Positions 39,601 through 55,050 of a stretch of DNA of 64,000 nt are shown here, in pieces. Every line of letters begins with the position of its first letter. The stretch's first letter is position 1. The stretch is from Setaria digitata. Lineage: Eukaryota; Nematoda; Chromadorea; Rhabditida; Setariidae. Where the stretch lies: positions 868,001 through 932,000 of the forward strand of contig RCAB01000002.1 of NCBI GenBank assembly GCA_003640385.1, read 5' to 3'. The position numbers and the translations under genes were made by a program. Under the pieces are notes generated by a model. The model was given only the letters and a program-made list of their open reading frames with translations. It had not been told where the DNA came from and did not search any database.

Positions 39601-42600
39601 TGAAGGCATAGCTTTTTGCTAAGACGGAAGCTAAGAACTGTTACAGTATCGGGACTTGATGAGTTTGAAATGCTGTAAATCCGTTTTCTTATCAGGTTCG
39701 CTGATTTAGTGATCTGAATTTCCCTAAGAATGACTTGTTTCTATTCATGATCAGTTTCATCGAAATTTCCGAATCAGCTTCTTTGCTTTGCTTATGGGTT
39801 TTTTGTTTTACTTCTTTGTCATTTCAGGCTTTTGTGCTCTTATTTTCATTTCACTTTTTTTTTAACCTTAGACAAACCAAAAGTTTTGGTTACTGTGCAC
39901 TTCTGAGGTATTAAATTTGTCTGTAGGGGTCTTATAAGTTAGATAGAACATGACATCAAAAGAAATCTGAGGAAAATACTTCTGGATTACGTTTTCTGTA
40001 ATAATTTATTATTGATGCTGATGCATATGGGTATTTATGTGGATTTAATCCAATATATGGGTAGTACGCTTTTTTTTTAACTTTTCTTTACCTTATCTTT
40101 TCCAAAACTTTACTTTTCTCATCCTTTCACAATACCTTATCTGAAAAAAAATTTTGCAGAACTCTTGTTTTGTATTTTACATTACAATTGCTGTTTCCGT
40201 TTCAACGTTATTTTTCCCACTTATTGTCCTTGCCTAATTTGCGTTCCGAATTTTTATATTTATGAAGTTTAAGCAAATAAAATATGGAAAGAAACTGGTG
40301 CTACTTACAGTTAATTTCATACATTTCTTTCCTTTTTTTTTTATAGTGGTATTGAACTTGACACCGTGGTGAGTCTGTCACGACTGGTCTGACGTTTAGA
40401 ACGGTATGGAAGTATTCCTCCAATTTCTGCATTAACGAGATACTTCTATTCCATTATGAGACGGAATTTTAAGGTTCGACTACTTTTTTCCCGATATTTA
40501 GACGATTATCTCAGTTGTTCTGATTATCTCATTCGTAATGAGCAGGATGAAGTGACAGTAGGGGAGCAACTGATTCATTGTTAGCTTGTATGTTGCACAG
40601 CGTAAGAGAAGGTCTATTGAAGAACAGAATCAAAATTCATTAGTCAGATTTCTCGGAATGAAATCAATGTATATGACACAACGAGCATGGTTGCAAAAGA
40701 ATCTGTCATGAAATGCATTAACACTGAATTTGCTGTCATTCAGGGAATTTCATTAAACTGATAACTGACGAAGGGAACTTGTGTGAAAGAGCCATCACCT
40801 ACAAACTCCAAATGAAATTCAGATACTCGAGGCATTCCTTTTACATACTCTGTCAGGAAAGTACGAACTCTGTTAGGAGGCGAACAATATTCATGTATGA
40901 CTGATTTCTTGCTCGTCGACTAAGTTATTTACAAATAAATACATGAAGGAGCAATAATTTATCAAGAAAACTGATTTCTAAGGAAATGAAGGAAGCCTTT
41001 CTTCTTCCTCTGTCAACCAGTAGTTTTGCTCATGGGTCAATTTTAGGCATTGGAATGGGTAGGTGTGAAGCAGGAATTGGTCAACTGAATCAGTATTAGA
41101 TCTAACCGCTTCTGGACCAGTGAATGATCATACTGTGTAGGATTTCAGGTTTAAATTATAAGCAACGGGACTTGAAAGTGGATTTCTTCTATAAACTGGT
41201 AGTTCTTCCCAACCTTCCTAGTGAACTCAGTAATGTGCCATGGAATTGCAAAAACATCGTTATGCGCAATCCGAACACATCGTGATTATTAGAAGTGTGA
41301 AACGTGGAGTTGCATAACGCGAACCATGAGATGCGGACTATCGCAAAGCGATGGTGTGGATGACGTAGACTGCCAGGTGGTGGGGCATAGTTGACGTTGC
41401 TGTGTGTGGATGGTGCGGTACAGCGTGTGGTGTGTGCTTCGGGTTTTCACGCGTACCGGAACATTTGTAGTGTTTTGCTACTTGGTGTAGTCCGTTTCAC
41501 ATGGGAATTAGGGATGAGTCCGGTTTAGTTTTACGGTTTTAATCTGTTCAGTTTGATCAGGGCAAGAAATAAGTAAGGTTGTTATGCGGCATCTCTGATA
41601 AAATCTGTTCTATAGTTATACTGCCAGTTATTTCCGGACTCAGATAGTTATGAAAGTCTCCTGCTTACGCGATTATAAACGACCAGCTTGAAAACGGTTT
41701 TCCTGTTGTCCTTGTAATTCGTCTTAGTCGAGAATGTGCAGTTCATTGTGTATTTATTATCCTCAGGATAAATACCAGACTAGTCATTTCCTGATAGGCC
41801 TGTCGAGGAAGTACCAGATCAAAGATTAGTGAATTTGTAGAGCATCCTCGTTGTTCTAGAATTCGATCTTTCGGTATCTAATACGTTCTTGGGCAAGATA
41901 ACCTCAATCAGGTGACTAATAAATTGCCTGGTAAGAGGTTGATTTATTGATAAAGCGTCAGCTAACTTGAAATGAAATGTTTTGGTGGTGGTTTATCTAG
42001 AAGTGGACGGTGTAGTTGCGGAATAATAATGAAATTGATAACACATAGCTCCAATGGTAAATTGGTTGCGTGATAATGAAGGGCTGATTGGAAATAACCG
42101 TAGTTTCTGTTTGCTTCCGACTGTTCTATAAGTGCGGTGAAGAAAAACAATCACAGAAATTTATCAATTTAATAAATATCGGAAAAAGAACTTGTAGTTT
42201 GTTTCAAAATTTGTGTTGAAATCATTTTTTGATTTAAACATTGCCCACATCGTTCTTACTGTTTTTATTTCAGTCATCAGTGGGGAACAAGGCCTTGGTT
42301 ATCCATCAGCGTTAGAAATTGAGATTGTTTGCTTAATTCTATTTGTAGTTTTGTTTCTTCAGTAGCGAAGATTTGATTGCTTTCAAAGGCATTTTCATGC
42401 TGAATTTGTAACCTAGTGACTCTTAAATGTAGTTTTCATTACTTGCGATTGAACTGGAGTATTGGTGATTATAGCCGAACATGTTAAATTCATTTAAGAG
42501 TTAATTTATGATTATTATGATGAGAAATTTGGATGTTATTTTTAAACATGTTATGAGGAATACTTCAGAATTTGCAGCAAACTTGGTAATGCAGGGGAGT

Positions 42601-42650
42601 CGTGGAGAGTACTGAATCACTCGCATTAAAAATTTATTTTATTCTTTCAG
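36654..42650. other. Gene-free region downstream of ELL and upstream of rab-1
   Basis: The region contains the ELL 3' flank, only short unrelated ORFs, a T-run at about 38350-38367, and the inverted repeat at 37461-37577. A G-richer patch at about 41280-41470 has several CpG and GGTG steps and could belong to the rab-1 promoter. Confidence 0.5.
37461..37577. repeat. Inverted repeat, 30-nt arms, 57-nt loop
   Basis: The left arm (37461-37490) and right arm (37548-37577) are complementary at 29 of 30 positions. The loop is 37491-37547. As RNA it would fold into one long stem. No target-site duplication, ORF or recognised miRNA seed was seen. It could be a small-RNA hairpin precursor, a MITE remnant, or a chance or structural element. 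Confidence 0.9.
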
Positions 42651-42697
42651 ACACACTTATTCTAGAAGGACAAGAATACTTCGTTAAGTGTGAAGCA
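42651..42697 (+). other. rab-1 5' leader after a predicted trans-splice acceptor
   Basis: ATTCTTTCAG ends at 42650, 47 nt before the ATG. The site matches nematode spliced-leader acceptors. Trans-splicing is inferred. Confidence 0.45.
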
Positions 42698-46047
<3,350 letters not shown>

Positions 46048-48386
46048 GAGTTGTTGAAATATATTTCTTTCTTCAGCACAGACTGCTATATATTTGAAAT
46101 ATCTTTTGGACAGTCAAAACACACATTTTTCAACCTTTTAATGGAGAATATCTCTTTTTCCTTCTCTCTCTTTTAGCTACTTTTCAGTTACTATTGTTTT
46201 CGTTGGAAAAACACAAAAGATTTCTCATTACATTGATTCAGCTGTGATGTGAGTTTTTGTATTTTGTTTCATGTTTCTTCCTGATTGAATTGCTTTGTTT
46301 TTCATAATTTCCCCTATCTAGAATTCGATATCATCAGTGAGGCAAAATAAGTAGTGTATGACACTTCATTTCTTAGGGCAAAAAGTTCATGAGTTGGTTG
46401 TCCTGGAATTGAGCTTCATTACTTCTGAAAACCACTTGGCGGGAAGGACTTAATGCGGCAGGGAATTATTCTGACTTCATTTGTATTTTCAGACATCACT
46501 TTACATTTTTAACCAAGTCTGAAGGTTTTTCTTAAAGCTTTTTTGGATGTAATTCATCAGAGGACTCTGTCGTTAACTCAAGTCGGAGGCTATCTTTTTC
46601 ATCATTTAGAAAATCAGTGATTTAATTGTATTCAGTAAACGATTCACTGAGAACCTTTTCATTCTTTCCTCTTTCCTTCTCACTTTTTTTTATTCATTTT
46701 ATAATTCAAAAGTCATTTTTTTATCCTTAATTTCGAACACGCTATCAATCCTCAGCTGTAGAAAATAGTAATAGTTTTTCCCCGAAGGTGAAAATTTTAT
46801 AGTTGCAGTCAACTTTTCCACAATCACCTCATTAGAAGGTAAGGTTTATTGATCGTTTTGGTCATGAATACATCAAAAATATTGTCATCTAATTCTTCAT
46901 ATGGTTTTACTGCATCATTTTGCAAAAAAGTGATTTATTTTCGTTTTGTTTTTGTGGGACTATTTTCCCATGTTTTTCTCTATAAATTAAAAAATCTCTC
47001 TCTTTAGCTGAAGTAAATATGTTTATTTTTGTGTATTTTACTCATTATCCAGTTGTGAAATGACATTAGACGCTGTCTGCTGTGGTATTGCTTGATATGA
47101 TATATCACTTTATAACTGTATCAGAAGTTGTTTGACCTAAATGGGAGTTTCTGGCAATCGTTAGATAAGACGGTTTGTTTTTAAAAAGGCTGTAAAATTG
47201 AATTCAGATTTTACTGTCTCTGAATGATTATATGGCCTTATTTGAGGTCTACCAAGGATCCTTTTTTCAGTCCAGAGATAACTGATTGACTGGTAGGGGC
47301 TAGTACCAACTGAACCGCAACGGCTAAACGGCTGGTTAAAATCTGGTAATTTCAGCGGAAAATATGGAGAAATTGGATTTTTTTGTTGTGGATTTCATTA
47401 TTGGTAAAAGATTTGCTTCTTGATCGTTCGTGATCATTAAGTTGATGCTAAGTTTAGAAGCATTTAGGAAACCAATTAGTAATAACATATCTTCAATTGT
47501 GTATTTTTCGGGAGCTCAGCTTCTCAAGAATTTATATTACTGCCTTAAAGTTTCCTAGAAATCAGGAATGATCACTGATGTTTTCGTTTGCTTTCACGTA
47601 GTGGCTGTCAGTCTTATTTGCCTGCTTTTCAGGTGAGGGATTCTCACCGGTTTTGATTTGCAGTTTTCAGAAGTACCTATTCCGTTTCATTAGAACAAAT
47701 AAGATGCAAATATTCGCAAGCAAAATGTGAAATAAAATACATGGAGTCAACTGAGGAGGCCTTCACCTTTCACGATGCATTTTATAATTGAAGTATTCTT
47801 TTTCTTTATAAAAAGGATTTTGGAATCTTTTTTTTTAATGAAGTGTAGAAATTCGAATGAATGTTGAGGGGAGAGATTTTAAATTGGTAACATGATAAAA
47901 TGAAAGGATGAAAAGATGCCGGGATGCCGGAGATATTGCGAGACTTAAAAGGGGTGGTGGCTGGAAAAAGATGTCATTGACACATACTTGCATATTTAGA
48001 TATGTGAAAGAGAAAGTGAATAGTAGTACGGGGATTTATTTGAAAACAGGAAAGTGAAGATTAATTATACCCATTCATTTTTTCCTTCTACACATCTTAA
48101 TATTCAAGAGAGAAGATGAGCTGATAAGACGGACAAGTAAGGGTTGATGATAAGCGAAATGAAATTCATTATTTTTTTTAATTCTCAGTTAGGTTTGCTG
48201 TCACGCAGTGTCCTAGTTAGATGCTAATAGGTGGTGCAATAGTTGACCATCGAAATAAGTGTCATTTTTTTTATGATATCCATTATGATATGTAACATGT
48301 ATGGTGATATTGTTGAAATATATTTGTCACTGTAAACATTTTTCCTTGACCGTGCTCGTTCTCTTCAACAAGGCAAATCTTTCCAG
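46048..48386. other. Intergenic region, rab-1 to VWA gene
   Basis: The region holds the rab-1 3' UTR and the upstream region of the VWA gene. I see no coding exon or RNA gene. An acceptor-like TTTCCAG ends at 48386, only 6 nt before the VWA ATG, a typical spacing for spliced-leader addition. Confidence 0.5.
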
Positions 48387-48392
48387 ATATTA

Positions 48393-51300
48393 ATGTCATC
48401 AGCGCGAATTTTTTGGATTCTTATATTATTTCAAGTAGTCGGTAATTCAAAACCGTGCTCCGATATAGTTTTCGTCCTAGATGGTTCCGACAGCGTCAAG
48501 CAACACTTTCAGGTTTGGCAATTTCTCTGGGATGGCGAAAGTTGGCTCCTGTTTTCTAAAACCTCTAGGCGAAAAAGTATATATATAAATGAGGACGTTT
48601 TGAAGAATATTTTTCCAAATTGTCGATACCAAATGAATTTAGTATACTATTTCGTTACTTAAGATTTTTGCCGGGGAATACAGAAAATAATCCAAAGTAA
48701 AACTTCGCCTTTTTAATTGAAGTGAGGGATTTCCGGAAATTTTTAGCAAATGATCAATATGGCTAATGATGTGGTAAAGCAATTTGATGTCCACAAAAAG
48801 GGACACAGGATAGCAATTTTGGAATTTAGTAGCAAAGCAATCATCTCCAAATGGTTGCGGTACCAATTCGATAGAATTAAGGTAGAAGATGAAAGTTTTA
48901 TATTAACTAGCATATAGCTTCTCTGCAGAGCGCTGCAAAAAATCCTGGTTAAAAATATTATTTGTTCATCGGCTTTTGATTTATTGATTTCTGTTGTGTT
49001 CAAACACCAAGTGCCTTTGTAGTTTTTCACTTAAAATTTTAATTAAATAAATTATTATTTTGATATATCGTTATTTCTATGTATAGTTCCTTGGGACAAC
49101 AATTTTTTATTGCATTAAAAAATATTTTATCATTATGCCAAAACTATAGACAAATGATGATATGGAAAAAGTGATCAAGAATTTACCCCACATTTTTGGT
49201 GCAACAGATACAGGACAAGCCCTTGGCGTCATACTTCATGAATTTTTACCTCAGCGTCGACCTGGCTTACCATTTCTAGTCTTTATAATTACTGATGGCT
49301 ACTACAGGTTGTCACTAATTATTGCATTATTACAGAGCTGTGGTTTTGTAAGATGAAAGTTATTGGAGCATAGTATTCGAAATTTGTTCTTTTTTTTTCT
49401 ATATTTATTTGCTTTTTTCAGCCCTAAATTTTCAAAGTGATAGTAATTACTCTTACCTACTCTTCAGCTTGTTTATAGACTAAACAACCCTGTCTCGTAG
49501 CGTTCTTCATCACCATAATCGTCATTTTTTTTGGATGAATGTCTATGTTGTTATAGTCGAATACAGCCCTAAATTAGAAAGTAACTCAGGAGATTTTTTG
49601 TGTTAAACACTAACATGTCTGATCTCCGATATTTATGTGTTTTCCGTATTTTCTTCCATCCCTTAAATGTATCTGATTAAATGAATGGAAAGTTTGTGAG
49701 GTAGAAAGAGAACAGTAGTAATAAGGAAAATTATTCCAGTCAGTCGAATTTTGGATTCTAGAATGCACATTCTAAAAAAAATTTCACAGCGGTGATATTT
49801 ACTGCCTATACTTTTTGAGAGACTGAATTTTAGTTTTCAAATTTTTTAATATTAACCATTATGAAATAGACTCAATATTAATTAAACTAAACTGAATATA
49901 AGAAGAGGTCCTCGTCATCCTCTTATACAATTCGGTCTCTAAGTAATATTTGAGGAAAGAGCAAACCATGATTTCTTTTACAGGGATTCTGAAGAAGTGC
50001 AGAAGAATGTAGCAAGTCTTGCTACTAAACCAAATGTCCAACTTTTTGTTGCAACTGCTTCGAAGCTGCACAATATGTAAATTGCTATTACTTTCGAAGA
50101 TCAAAGTTTAATGAACACATTTTACTAGAGCACTAATCTGTTTCAAGTCTTAGTATCATGGACAAGTAAGCAGCACAAGAACAAAAAGCAAAGCATATTG
50201 GTAATGAAAGTCAAATAACAATGTATTTTATCCTTGTTAATTCTTTAACAAAGTCACTTAAGGCAAGGATTATTACTGCTCGCCAACAATAATTTATCAC
50301 ATGTAGTAGCAGATGGAAATTTCCTAAATTTCTCGCGGAATATCCTGAAGCCGTATAGCGAATGTTTCACTTTGAGAAAGTCTTTCGTGCAGAAGAGGGT
50401 AACTTTACCAGCGGTGTCTACCACTAGGACTTTCACTGCCTTATCTTTTATCACCACTGCAACTATACATGGAGCAAATAAGTAAGTTTTACGGGGAAAG
50501 TACCGCTATATTGATGCTGGAAAGTTTATTCATGAGAAGACAAATGTTCCTTTATATAAAGATACTACATAATAAAAGCAGGGGTTTAATTGGGAGAAGT
50601 TCGTACATCATTTTCCTGCCCACCTGCTCTCTAATGTTGATTTATTATTTTTAAGTTATTGAAATACACTTCTTCAGGAAGAAAGATTTTCACAAAAGAG
50701 GAAAATTTTCTCAAGACTTGAAATTGAAAGATGCACCCGTTTCCGAATTTGCTCTTCGAGCAACTCGTTTCACTCGCAAATCTTCCCTCAGCAATAGAAC
50801 TGAACCAGTAGTCGTATCAATAGTAACTACCTCGACAGCTAAAAATATCCCCAAGAGTCTTAAAATCAAACTAGGTTTGTTCCATTTCATTTTCTTCAGT
50901 TGATTCATTGAACAATAGCTTGAGGATGAGAAATGAGATAGGGAATTTTCTCTTTCCTTGTAGGACAATGTTGTTTATACATTGTTTAAATTGATCTAAT
51001 GCAAATATAATTTTTATTACAGAATGCTTACTGGATGTTTTATTTTTGATGGATTTCTCTGGTGGCACATCAGACAAACGTGCCATTTACATTGATCTTG
51101 TATCCAGACTCATTCGATCCTTAGATATTAGCCAAACATCTGCACATGTTTGTTCTTTTTTGCTTAAAATTGCTCAAATTGATAATATATAGGCAAACTT
51201 AAAATCATGCTTTATTTCAGCTTTTGTTCCACTGTAAATAATCTAAAATTTCGAGAAGTTGTTTGAAATTGTAGCTGATTTTTAAGGAGAAAATTCGTTG

Positions 51301-52195
51301 TGAACAAGGAACGAGAAAGTCCCAAAAAGTAAGATGCTAGTTCCACTGCGTTATAAATTTCGAATACCAGTGGTTAGTTCAATTTTCAAGGTTGGCACAG
51401 TGTACTACTCGGGTCCGAAACGTGCGCGTACTCTTTTTCACTTACGTAAGCATAGCACAGCAGAAGAGGCCATCAAGGATTTGGGCGAAGCACCATCGAA
51501 TGGTGGTACTACACGTACGGGTGAAGCTATTTATTATGCAATCAGTGAATTCGATGAAAAATTTGGTGCAAGAAAGGATGCTAGAAAGATGCTGATTATT
51601 TTCACGGACGGTTATTCACAGGTTTTTGCGTTGTTCCTTGTTTTGCTTTCCTTATCCGAATGTTTCACAGCATCCCAAGACACTTTGTGAGACTAATGAA
51701 TATTGATCAATCTTCTTATTATTTCCAATTTTCTTCTCAAAATTACTGCCTTACTAATGATCAAGATGCTGTTTTTGTTTATGTTTTCCCTCTGTGTTTT
51801 TCAGGATGATCCGACTAAAGCAGGCCGAATGGCTCGTAGTAAAGGTATCGAGCTGAAAGCGATTGTCGTAGAAGATGAAAATGTACCACCCGATACAGAA
51901 CAAATTATTGCTATTACTGGAGACCCATCAGTATGTAATTAGTCTAAGCTTCTCAAGCCAAATGATTTAGAGCCCTGGGAATCATAAGTTCAGTTTTTAT
52001 TATTGTCCAACAAATGTGTGATTTCTTCGCTCTGTACTATATTAAGTTAACCTTAACAGACATATTACTAAGTTTTCGAGATGATTCCAGCAGTAGATTT
52101 ATCGGCTTGTCAATTTTCAGGCTGTTTTTTCCACCAAAGATTTCAAGAAGCTCCAATTTCTTTTCGATGAGTATTCTCGACAATGCAAGGTATAA
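48393..52195 (+). CDS. Secreted protein with two von Willebrand factor A domains
   Basis: Ten exons join in frame: 48393-48512, 48747-48881, 49150-49307, 49984-50076, 50263-50481, 50678-50874, 51023-51147, 51391-51621, 51805-51930, 52121-52195 (about 492 aa, stop TAA). A signal peptide (MSSARIFWILILFQVVG) precedes VWA1, which has an intact MIDAS start DGSDS (about residue 31), the metal-site GATDTG and FIITDG. A Thr/Ser/Lys-rich linker joins VWA2 (LFLMDFSGGTSD, NGGTTRTG, LIIFTDG). In VWA2 the DxSxS motif reads DFSGG, so the third metal ligand is lost. VWA domains bind extracellular-matrix or cell-surface proteins, often through a metal. No collagen repeat, membrane segment or GPI tail was seen. 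An extracellular matrix or secreted adhesive role is inferred. If the final AAG|GTATAA is a donor, the protein could continue. Confidence 0.88.
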
Positions 52196-55050
52196 ACACC
52201 TTCTCCGTCATGTAAAATTTTTGTATAAATTATTTAGTCACATGTTAGTTTTGTTCAGAATGAACTATCAGAGATCAAAAACATATTTAAACAGCCTGTA
52301 CAAGTAACTCGTGCTTGTCAATAGAGAGATTAATTTGGCCTTGGAGTCACTCTTAGGGAAGATAGGAACTATCCGAAAATCATAGTCCAGTAAGAGTCCA
52401 TAAATGCTGAAGGTGGATAAAGGTCAGCAGTTCAACACATTCAGCTAATTTCGGCGAATCGGAGTTTTGTACTAGAGTAACACAGACAAACAGCTGTGCA
52501 AATTTATTCGCAACTATTATTAATAAGTTGTGAAATCGTTGAACTGTTCAACTTCTGAGCACTGAACAATGGTTATTTCATTAAACGAGCGAAAAAAGAC
52601 GAAAACCATAATTATAGACAAAAGCGGTTTTTTTACATAAGATTTATCCACATGAAAATCTATAAATCATATCTGTGCGCTTGTGAAAGCATTCTCATGA
52701 TGAAAGTATCCTATAGGTATCCTGAAAAGTTTATCCAGATGAATTTGAAATGAACCTACCAAAAATAATTAAAACAAATCATTTAAAATTAAAGCTTCAT
52801 AGCATCTATAATTTAAACTTGTTTTTACTTCGAATAAACCGGTACTAAAACAAATTATCAGGTGCACATGTTTTTTCTTTTTCTTTTTTTTTAATATGGA
52901 AATAAACGAAATATGTATTAACACAGGATTAGTACGACGACCCGTCTCTTTTTAACAGGAAGCCTCAAGGAGAAACAGCAAAACAAACAAAAGAATCGCT
53001 CAGAGAAATAAGGTTATAACAAATTTGGTTCTAAATTGGGAAAAAAAAAAATAGAAAGAAATTCAGTTCTTTTAGTATCACAATCAGAAAAATGGGTAAA
53101 AACTGTGGTTACTCGAAAACTGGTTCTAAATTTCCAAAAAGAAAAGTTTACAGAAAGATTCGATGAGAAAGAAAAAAGTAATAACAATAATGATGAGGTA
53201 CATCGTTTCTGGAAACTTGCATAAGAAGAGGTCTACAGATGATTCTCATACATCTACCGTAGAATTTTACCGTCATTACATCAAATTTCCCACGAATTAG
53301 CAAAGAATTGAAATTTTCCATTTCTTCAGAAGAACAAATGTGATGCAGATAGCGATTTTCGCATTTCTTCTAAATAATAAGTTTTTCTATCCAAGGCTAC
53401 TAAACGGGAGATTGTCATATCCGTTACACACTTTACTCCACTACACATTTCTCCCTTTTCGTATCCTTCCTCATCTCTCTTTCACACAGTCTCCATGATG
53501 GATCTACATAACGATAAACTGACCTGCTTGAAAGAACACCAAAACTGGGATGAAGAGAGGTAGCTCTACGAGATCAAGCGAACCTGAGGCACCGCTATGT
53601 CATGAAATTCGGATAGTCACTCAGATCCCTTATATCTCGAACATGGATGGAACTATGTGAGCAAACAAATATTAGCGAAACAAAATCTTTAGATTAAAGC
53701 AGCAGCCGGTGTTTCATAATACCTCACATTTCAGTCTAATTTCTGAAAAAAACAAGCAGCTGCTGCTGCAATTAAGCAAAAAATTGAGAATGCTCTGGTC
53801 GAAATGAAATCATTTACCCTGTAGATTAATTAAAAGAATTAACATTGGGAGAAACGAAGGAATAAATAAAAACTATAAAAGGAAAAGGTTGAATGGTTAT
53901 GGTTGTTGAGAAGAAGAGCTGCTTAGCTCAATGCGCAGTTAATCTGTTGTTACTGAGCTTAACTGTGAACAAATACTGCAAATCTACCATGAAGTACTCC
54001 GTTTACAAAATTTTAACTCAAAACTTCTGATAGACAAGATGGTGCAATGTTCCTCTGCATTCTGAATACCTGAACCATATTCACATCTATTAAACCTTGT
54101 CAGTATCAGAATAGGATAAAGTGGCACAGTAGCTGGTAGGTATTACATGCCTGGTACAATCGGTTAGATTCCTCCTCGTCTTTCAATGGCATGAATATGC
54201 ATTAGTACATTAATACAAATTTCCCTCAAAACTTAAACGAAGACGTTACATTGTAACTTAAGAAGACTTGAAAACTATTAGTTGGACTGGGTACACAAAT
54301 AAAGTTAATGCAAGCTTACTTAGGAATGGAAAAGTAGGTTCAATTGTTATATACTGATCGCCTCTTTTTCCATATACGCAAATTAATTTTATGAAATGGA
54401 TGTGTTTCCACTAAGGAAAGTTGAGGAGCTCTAATACATCTCCCAAGATTTTGGATAAACTTAGAACAAATCAAATAAAAAAAAAGTTAAAGTTTTCCGA
54501 ACAAAAAAGAAAAGATGGTATGCAATAAATATTAAATCCAATATTTATTGCATATTTTTTAAATATCTCTTTAAAAAAGAGATTAAAAAATCATCTGATA
54601 AAGAAGCATACGTACTTATGAATCAAATAATGATAACTGACTCAAAAATATTGATTTCCTTTTCTGCATTTACGATATGAAAATTAAAAATTCTTTTTGT
54701 TCCATATTTCAGCTGAAAATCTTCTCTCTCGTAATCGTATGGCTAGCTTTTAGAGTGACCAGTTCCAATAACAGAGCTGATGATATGCCTAGTTTTCCTT
54801 CTTCCAGGCCCTCTAAAATCCTCGCTGATCTTTCCTTTTTCGGTCCCTTCACAAATGATCCTATTTACAGGAGAATATAAGTTTAACTATTTGCAACTTA
54901 AAAAATTTGAACAAGTAAAGACATTACTACATTCTCATATGATTATTAGACAAAAAATCAGATAAAGTGCTCAATAACATGAAGAAGAAGGGAATCAAGA
55001 ATCATCGATAAGGAAATAACAAACTATAATTCAGGAAAAAAATTACGAAG
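52196..55050. other. Gene-free region between convergent genes
   Basis: The 3' flanks of the VWA gene (plus) and the SAEG-1-like gene (minus) meet here. Only short ORFs are present. Two adjacent hairpins lie at about 54519-54595. Confidence 0.5.
54519..54554. repeat. Perfect 15-bp inverted repeat with 6-nt loop
   Basis: Arms 54519-54533 and 54540-54554 (TATGCAATAAATATT and its complement) are perfect. A second short hairpin (ATCTCTTT / AAAGAGAT) lies immediately downstream at about 54564-54584. On the minus strand the pair is about 450 nt past the SAEG-1-like stop codon and contains AATAAA. Confidence 0.85.
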
